Positions 58,560-64,000 of a stretch of DNA of 64,000 bases are shown in pieces. Position 1 is the stretch's first letter; every line of letters starts with the position of its first letter. Source of the stretch: Hyperoodon ampullatus (lineage: Eukaryota; Chordata; Mammalia; Artiodactyla; Ziphiidae); NCBI GenBank assembly GCA_949752795.1, contig OX457061.1, forward strand, positions 124,950,152 to 125,014,151, read 5' to 3'. The position numbers and the translations under genes are program-made. The notes beneath the pieces were generated by a model. It did no database searches. It was not told the origin of the DNA and worked only from the letters and a program-made list of their open reading frames with translations.

Positions 58560-60131
58560 AACTAAAATATAAATCTTCTCCAAATTTGGGATTTAATTTT
58601 ATCCCAATAAAATCTGAACAAGCTTTTTTGAAGAAATTAATAAGCTGATTCTAAAAGGTACTTGGAAATCAAAGGATCTAGTTATAGACAAAACAATCTT
58701 GAAATATAATAAAGTTGGAAGGCATTTTATCTGATTTAAAGACTTCCTATGATGCTACAATAATCAAGACAGTGTCATTGATAAAAGACTAAATAGATCA
58801 ATGGAATAGAATAGCAAATAGTATCACGAATATACAGGTAAATAATTTTGACAAATAAACCAAAGTAAATGGGAAAAGGTGTCTTCTCAATAAATGGTAC
58901 CAGAACAACTGGATATCTATAAGTAGGTAAATGAACCTCAACGTCTACCATGGACAAAAATTTGTGATCAGTCATAGACCAAAACATAAAAGCTAAAACT
59001 ATACAACATAGAAAGAAATAGAGAAAATCTTTATAAACTTGAAGTAGCAATATTTCCTTAGGGAAGACCCAAAAGCACTATCACTAAGAGGAAAAAGAGC
59101 TAACCTTTAGAACGTTATGAATATTAAAGTCATAAAATACAAAAACACCATTAAGAAGATTAACAGAAAAGCCATGAACTGGGAGAATATATTTGTAACA
59201 AATATTTTCAACAGAGGACCATTATCCAAAATATTTAAATAACTCCTACAACTGCAGTAAAAAGACAATCTAAGTTTCTAAAGTGGTGAAAGACTCAACA
59301 GTTGCCTCAGAAAAGAAGATGTAACAATGGCCAGTACACTCTGGAAAAAAAAATGGTTAATATTATCAGCCATCAGAAACATAAAAATTAAAACCACACT
59401 GAGATACCACACACACACAATGTACAACACACACACATACACTAGAATGACTAATATTAGTTTTAAAAGAACTCTTATAAATGTTGATAAAACTCTCATC
59501 CATTACCAGAGGGTATCTCAGAATTTTATTAAATCAATATAATAATTATTAATGTAATTAATATATTAATTAATATATAGGCTATAAGGAAAATCGATTT
59601 TACTGTCTTGATAGATGCTAAGAAAAAAAAAGCACTTCACAAAATGCAGAACCCACTTTTAATAACTCTCAGTAAACTAGGAAATGAAGGGAGTTTCCTC
59701 AACCTGAAAACAGTCATCCTACCTCCCACCAATAACATCAATAAAATCTATTGATAACATCAACCTTTAAAGGATAAAACCAGGATCCTTTACCCATCAG
59801 AGTGCAAACAAGGCAAGTTCCTGCCACTTTAATTCAACACCTTACTGGAAGTTCAAGGCACTGGAATAAGGTAGGAAAAGGAGCGATAAGTTAGGGAATG
59901 GAAAGGAAGAGATAAAACTCTATTATTTGTAAATGACGTGATCACTTATACAGAAATCTTAAAGAATCTATAAAAAAAAGCTGATATAATGAATAATTAG
60001 ATTTAGCAAGGTTGTAAGACTAAAAAATTTTGAAAAATTTTGCAAAAGTAGAAAAAGTATTTCAAGGTCTATAATAAAGCTACAATAATTAATATATTGT
60101 TGTATTGCCTAGGGATCAATAAAATACAACA
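58560..60131 (+). mobile_element. ancient L1 ORF2-derived sequence
   Basis: Old L1 blocks: 'ctacaataatcaagacagtgtcattg', 'agactaaatagatcaatggaatagaatag', 'gaccattatccaaaatatttaaataactcc', then from about 59590 an earlier RT segment ('tactgtcttgatagatgctaag...cactggaataaggtaggaaaagg'). The order (late ORF2, then early ORF2) shows at least two separate L1 fragments. All frames are destroyed. Confidence 0.7.
59406..59444. repeat. interrupted (CA)n microsatellite
   Basis: Two (AC)n runs separated by AATGTACA, inside old L1 sequence. Confidence 0.85.
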
Positions 60132-60353
60132 CAAGGGTCAGCTAACCATGGCCCATGGGCTGAATCTGGCCTCCTGCCTTTTTTGTAAATGAAGTTTTAT
60201 TGGAATACAGCAATGCCCATTTATTTACATGTTATCTATGGCTGCTTTCATGCTACAGCAGCAGAGTTTAGTAGCTGTAACAGAGAGTGAATGGCCTGAA
60301 AAGTCTAAAATTTTTACTCTTCCCTTTACAAAATAAGTTTGCCAATACCTACG
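60132..60353. mobile_element. hAT-Charlie (MER58-like) DNA transposon fossil
   Basis: 'caagggtcagctaaccatggcccatgggctgaatctggcc', 'gtaaatgaagttttattggaatacagc', 'tatctatggctgctttcatgctacagcagcagag' and the end 'aataagtttgccaatacctacg' match a common non-autonomous hAT-Charlie element with both inverted ends present but decayed. Inserted in ancient L1. Confidence 0.75.
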
Positions 60354-61000
60354 ATATAGTGTTCGTAAACATTCATGTATATAGTCAATTGGTTTTTGAC
60401 AAAGATGCCAAGGAAATTCAATGGGGAAGTAATAATATTTAAACAACTAGTCCTAGAAATTTTTGATAATTAGATGGAGAAAAATCTTTATACTTACTTC
60501 ATATTATAAAAATTGATTTGAAATTGATCATTAATCTAAATGAAAAAGCTAAAGCTATAAAATTCTAGGAGAAAGCAGGAGAAAACTTTCATGATTCAGG
60601 GTTATTTCTTCTCATAAAGGACACAAAAAGTACAAAGCATGAAATAAATAATTGCTAAATTGGGCTTGGTCAAAATAAGAGACTCTTGTTCTTCAAAATA
60701 TACTAATAAGAAAATAAAAAGGCAAGCCACAGACTGGGAAAAATGTTTGAAAGATACATATCTGATAAAGGGTTCATATCAAGAGAATGTAAGTAAATCT
60801 TACTACTCAATATTAGGAAGAAAAACAACTTAATTTTTTAAAAGAAATATTTAAAGGCTTTTCACCAAAAAAGATAATTAAATGTCAAACAAATGAAAAG
60901 ATGTTCAACATCATTAGTTGCTAGGGATATTCAAATTAAAACCACAGTGAGAATCCATGACATAATCACTAATTCAGAGAACGTCCAAAATTAAAAAGAC
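60354..61000 (+). mobile_element. ancient L1 ORF2, late part
   Basis: 'gtcaattggtttttgacaaagatgccaagg', 'ggacacaaaaagtacaaagcatg' and 'gccacagactgggaaaaatg' are old-L1 ORF2 blocks. The stretch is broken at 61000 by a younger L1 insertion and appears to resume at 61938. Confidence 0.75.
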
Positions 61001-61937
61001 TCACTCACCTCACACCACTCAGAATAGCCATCAACAAAAAGTCTACAGACAATAAATGGAGAGGGTGTGGAGAAAAGGCAACCCTTCTACACTGTTGGTG
61101 GGAAAGTAAATTGGTACAGCCACTGTGGAGAACAGTATGGAGGTTCCTTAAAAAACTAAAAATAGAACTACCATATGATCCAGCAATCCCACTCCTGGGC
61201 ATATATCTGGAGAAAACCATAATTCAAAAAGATACACGCACCCCAATGTTCATAGCAGCACCATTTACAATAGCCAAGACATGCAAGCAACCTAAATGTC
61301 CACTGACGGATGAATGGATAAAGAAGATGTGGTACATGTATACAATGGAATATTACTCAGCCATAAAAAAGCATCAAATAATGCCATTTGCAGCAACATG
61401 GATGGACCTGGAGATTAGCATACTAAGTGAAGTAAGACAGAGAAAGACAATACCATATGATATCACTTATATGTGGAATAAAATAAAATGATACAAATGA
61501 ACTTATTTACAAAACAGAAACAGACTCACAGACTTCGAAAACAAACTTACGGTTACCAAAGGCAAAATGTGGTGGGGAGGGATAAATTAGAAGTTTGGGA
61601 TTAACATATACACACATTATATATAAAATAGATAATCAACAAGGACCTACAGCACAGGGAACTCTACTCAGTATTCTGTAATAACCTATATGAGAAAAGA
61701 ATCTGAAAAAGAGTGGATATATGTATAAATGAATCACTTTAATGTACACCTGAAACTAATATAACATTGTAAATCAACTATACTCCAATATAAAATAAAA
61801 ATTAAATTAAGAAAAAGAAAGAGCAATGAACACAGGAAGGTGACATAATATGCACCCCAATGTGGATCAAGAACTTTTACTTATTTTATATGTCTATATG
61901 TCTTGGGAAGAATATATTAAAGTACAATTTTAATGAG
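61001..61937 (+). mobile_element. 5'-truncated L1 with probable 3' transduced flank
   Basis: ORF2 C-terminal end (61001-61491), 3' UTR (to about 61785) and a first A-rich tail (61786-61805), then about 130 bp of non-L1 sequence with ATTAAA at 61916-61921 and an A-run from 61938. AAAATTAAAAAGAC (60987-61000) and AAATAAAAAGAC (61941-61952) look like the target duplication. This places the extra 130 bp inside the insertion and makes the interrupted ancient L1 colinear on both sides. Confidence 0.75.
61010..61491 (+). pseudogene. L1 ORF2 C-terminal remnant
   Basis: A 126-codon open part includes [40 protein letters not shown] and a C-terminal SEVRQRKTIPYDITYMWN block. The cysteine-rich segment just upstream is in a different frame. 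The enzyme domains are absent through 5' truncation. Confidence 0.9.
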
Positions 61938-62570
61938 AAAAAATAAAAAGACGCACTACACTAAGTGCTGACAACAATGTGGGACTCTCACACGTTGCTA
62001 CTGGGAGACAACACGGCACTTACTTTGGAAAACAGTTTAGGAGTTTCTAATAATGTTGAATGTTTCTTTACCGTATGACCCAGTAATCCTATTCCTACGA
62101 ATTTCCTCAAGATCAATGAAAATGTGCTGCCACAAAGACTTCTATGTGAATGTTCATAGAAGCTTTATCCGTCAGTAACATCCTAATTGTGCATCAACAG
62201 GTAACTAGATAAAAACAGTGTCCCAGTCGTACCTTGGGATACTGGTCAGCAATGAAAATAAACAAACTACTAACACATGTGACAACAAAGATGTATCTCA
62301 AAAACATTATGCTAAGTGGAAGAAACCAGACACAAAAGAGTACATATTGCATGATTCCATTTATGTCAAACTTTAGAAAAGATGAATCAAATACACACCA
62401 GAGAAAGTACATCAGTGGTTGCCTGGCTTTGGGATTTGGGGCGATGGAAGAAAGACTGACTGGGTTGGGATACAAGAGAAAATTTTCTGTTGTGTATATG
62501 TGCTGTATTTTGATTACAGTAAGTGGGCTATACAGATGTATGTAAATTTGTAAAAACACAGCAATACACA
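61938..62570 (+). mobile_element. ancient L1 3' end, continued
   Basis: 'aataaaaagacgcactacactaagtgctgac', 'gggactctcacacgttgctactgg', 'ggaaaacagtttaggagtttc' and 'gattccatttatgtcaaactttag' form the ORF2 terminus and 3' UTR of an L1M-type element. The first block continues the sequence broken at 61000. Confidence 0.8.
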
Positions 62571-62574
62571 TAAA

Positions 62575-62838
62575 AAACGACCTTATGGTTACCAAAGGGA
62601 GAAGGCGGAGGGATAAATTAGGATTTGGGATTAACACATACACACCACTATATATAAAACAGATACCCAACAGTGACCTACTCTATAGTACAGGGAACTC
62701 TACTCAATATCATGTAATAACCTATAATGAAAGAGAATGAACATATATGTATATATATAACTGAATCACTTTGCTGTACACCTGAAATTAATACAACATT
62801 GTAAATCAGCTATACTTCAGTAAAAAAAAAAAAAAAAA
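62575..62838 (+). mobile_element. younger L1 3' UTR insertion
   Basis: 'ccttatggttaccaaagggag', 'taacacatacacaccactatatataaaac' and 'tgaaattaatacaacattgtaaatcagctatacttcag' plus an A-tail (A17): about 260 bp of young L1 3' UTR, severely 5'-truncated, placed inside the ancient L1 3' end. No clean target duplication seen. Confidence 0.85.
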
Positions 62839-62965
62839 GCAAAGCTGCAATTAAATTTAGGATTTATGACACTAAAAAAAAACCCAAGTCAAAATGTACA
62901 CTCAAAATAGGTGTATTTTATTGTATGTAACTATATTTCAATATAGTTGATTCAAAAAAACACAT
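62839..62965 (+). mobile_element. ancient L1 terminal segment
   Basis: 'caaaatgtacactcaaaataggtgtattttattgtatgtaactatatttcaat' is the end of an L1M 3' UTR, continuing the element interrupted at about 62575. Confidence 0.7.
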
Positions 62966-63099
62966 GAAAAGCAATGAAATGATCTCTTTTGATAAAAACC
63001 ATTCATACTTTTGTTTCATTTTTCTTGCTGAAAACAGGGGACCATTAGCATTAGCTAGCTAGAGGGGAACTCTAGTATATTTTTGGTTTATTTTAGAAT

Positions 63100-63164
63100 A
63101 CTTGAAATATTACTACTGTGAAAGTATTAGAAGACTTGAAATATTACTACTGTGAAAGTATTAG
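63100..63164. repeat. 34-bp tandem duplication (two units)
   Basis: ACTTGAAATATTACTACTGT plus GAAAGTATTAG occurs at 63100-63130 and, identically, at 63134-63164, with AAG between; the period is 34 bp. Confidence 0.95.
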
Positions 63165-63264
63165 CTCTCTTTAATTGAGAGTGTACTCATTGTCAGGCAC
63201 TTTCCATGTTCCCTTCTGAGGGAAAAATATCCAGGAAAACTAAGCTTCCAAAGAATGTATTTTA

Positions 63265-63481
63265 GGGCTTCCCTGGTGGCGCAGTGGTTGAGAGTCCGCC
63301 TGCCGATGCAGGGGACACGGGTTCGTGCCCCGGTCTGGGAGGATCCCACATGCCGCGGAGCGGCTTGGCCCATGAGCCATGGCCATTGAGCCTGCGTGTC
63401 CGGAGCCTGTGCTCCGCAACGGGAGAGGCCACAACAGTGAGAGGCCCACATACCGCAAAAAAAAAAAAAAAAAAAAAAAAA
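63265..63481 (+). mobile_element. CHR SINE, young copy
   Basis: Forward copy with intact A box and B box GGTTCGTGCCC, few differences from the majority sequence of the window's copies, and a pure A-run (63457-63484). Perfect 15-bp target duplication AAAGAATGTATTTTA at 63250-63264 and 63482-63496. Confidence 0.97.
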
Positions 63482-63496
63482 AAAGAATGTATTTTA

Positions 63497-64000
63497 CTAG
63501 CCAGTGGGGACCCTGACATTAACTGCCAGAGAGAGGATTTGCTCATTTGATCACAGGTCTGCCTCACTCTCAATTGTATCCTTTATACCATATTGTCTTG
63601 GCGGTGCCGACATACGCCATGAGCCAGCACAATGACAATCAAAACTCTTCGTGAATTTTCAGTCTTTATTACAGTGAAAAAACTTTTTAGTTTGTTTCTT
63701 TAGCAATCAAACAACTCGTCAATAATTTTTAGTTTCCTATTCCCCATCAAGTTTCTGATTTGACCTGATTATAATCATTGTTCCACATCTATAAAGGTAA
63801 GAGATACATCTAAGGTGTGATCTGAGCAGGCTCCCAATTTTGAGGCTTAATGATTTAAAGAACTGCTACCATCAACCTATTGGGACTACTTCAGAGAATG
63901 GTTTAACACAGGTGAGCTTACCTGTCCCCTACACAATGGAACCACCTATCGATATGTTGATGACCGTCCCCCCATCACTTTAAACATAATGAGAAATCAT
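63497..64000. other. unique DNA, nothing recognised
   Basis: No repeat or gene recognised to the end of the window. Confidence 0.5.

Noticed and set aside
61111..61491. 126-codon frame with strong amino-acid patterning
   Set aside because: It is the C-terminus of a truncated L1 ORF2, not a host gene.

Overview
The window reads as mammalian nuclear DNA, most probably from a cetacean (whale or dolphin). The strongest evidence is nine copies of a tRNA-derived SINE whose forward strand opens GGGCTTCCCTGGTGGCGCAG. This is the CHR family, known from whales, hippos and ruminants. The L1 elements, the MIR, L2, MaLR and ERVL fossils, and the AT-rich unique DNA between them also fit a mammal. There is no sign of bacterial or viral gene organisation. 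I found no protein-coding gene, no exon I can defend, and no tRNA, rRNA or snRNA gene. The long reading frames are either L1 ORF2 remnants or chance frames through SINEs and LTRs. The window is best described as intergenic or deep-intronic DNA; which of the two cannot be decided from the sequence alone.

Layout. 1-12 kb: a 175-bp inverted repeat with a 0.9-kb spacer (376-1629), an ERVL-type LTR carrying a Tigger-like DNA transposon, MIR, L2 and old L1 pieces, a MaLR LTR, and a possible separate ERV LTR end (about 7.6-7.8 kb). 12-24 kb: mostly unique AT-rich DNA with an internal L1 ORF2 fragment (12.8 kb), an old L1 3' end, an MLT1 LTR (18.06-18.44 kb), MIRs, and an isolated G-rich GC-box cluster (22.1 kb). 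24-37 kb: L2, an old antisense L1 interrupted by an ERVL LTR that itself carries a SINE, then unique DNA, then a MaLR provirus-like element (33.2-36.3 kb) interrupted by an L1 whose A-tail was hit by a SINE. 37-53 kb: unique DNA with MIR, L2 and hAT fossils, a short L1 with a perfect 17-bp target duplication, and six CHR SINEs, including a tandem pair in one target site and an inverted pair. 53.8-63 kb: an L1 graveyard in which old L1 sequence is interrupted by at least three younger 5'-truncated L1 insertions and a hAT element. One of those insertions looks like a 3' transduction. 63-64 kb: a young SINE with a 15-bp target duplication.

The interplay here is between mobile elements, not genes. 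L1 supplies the retrotransposition machinery. CHR SINEs, which have pol III A and B boxes and A-tails, appear to have used it, and several landed in older retroelement tails. Family names come from recall of consensus sequences, without a database search; orientations and nesting are read directly from the sequence.
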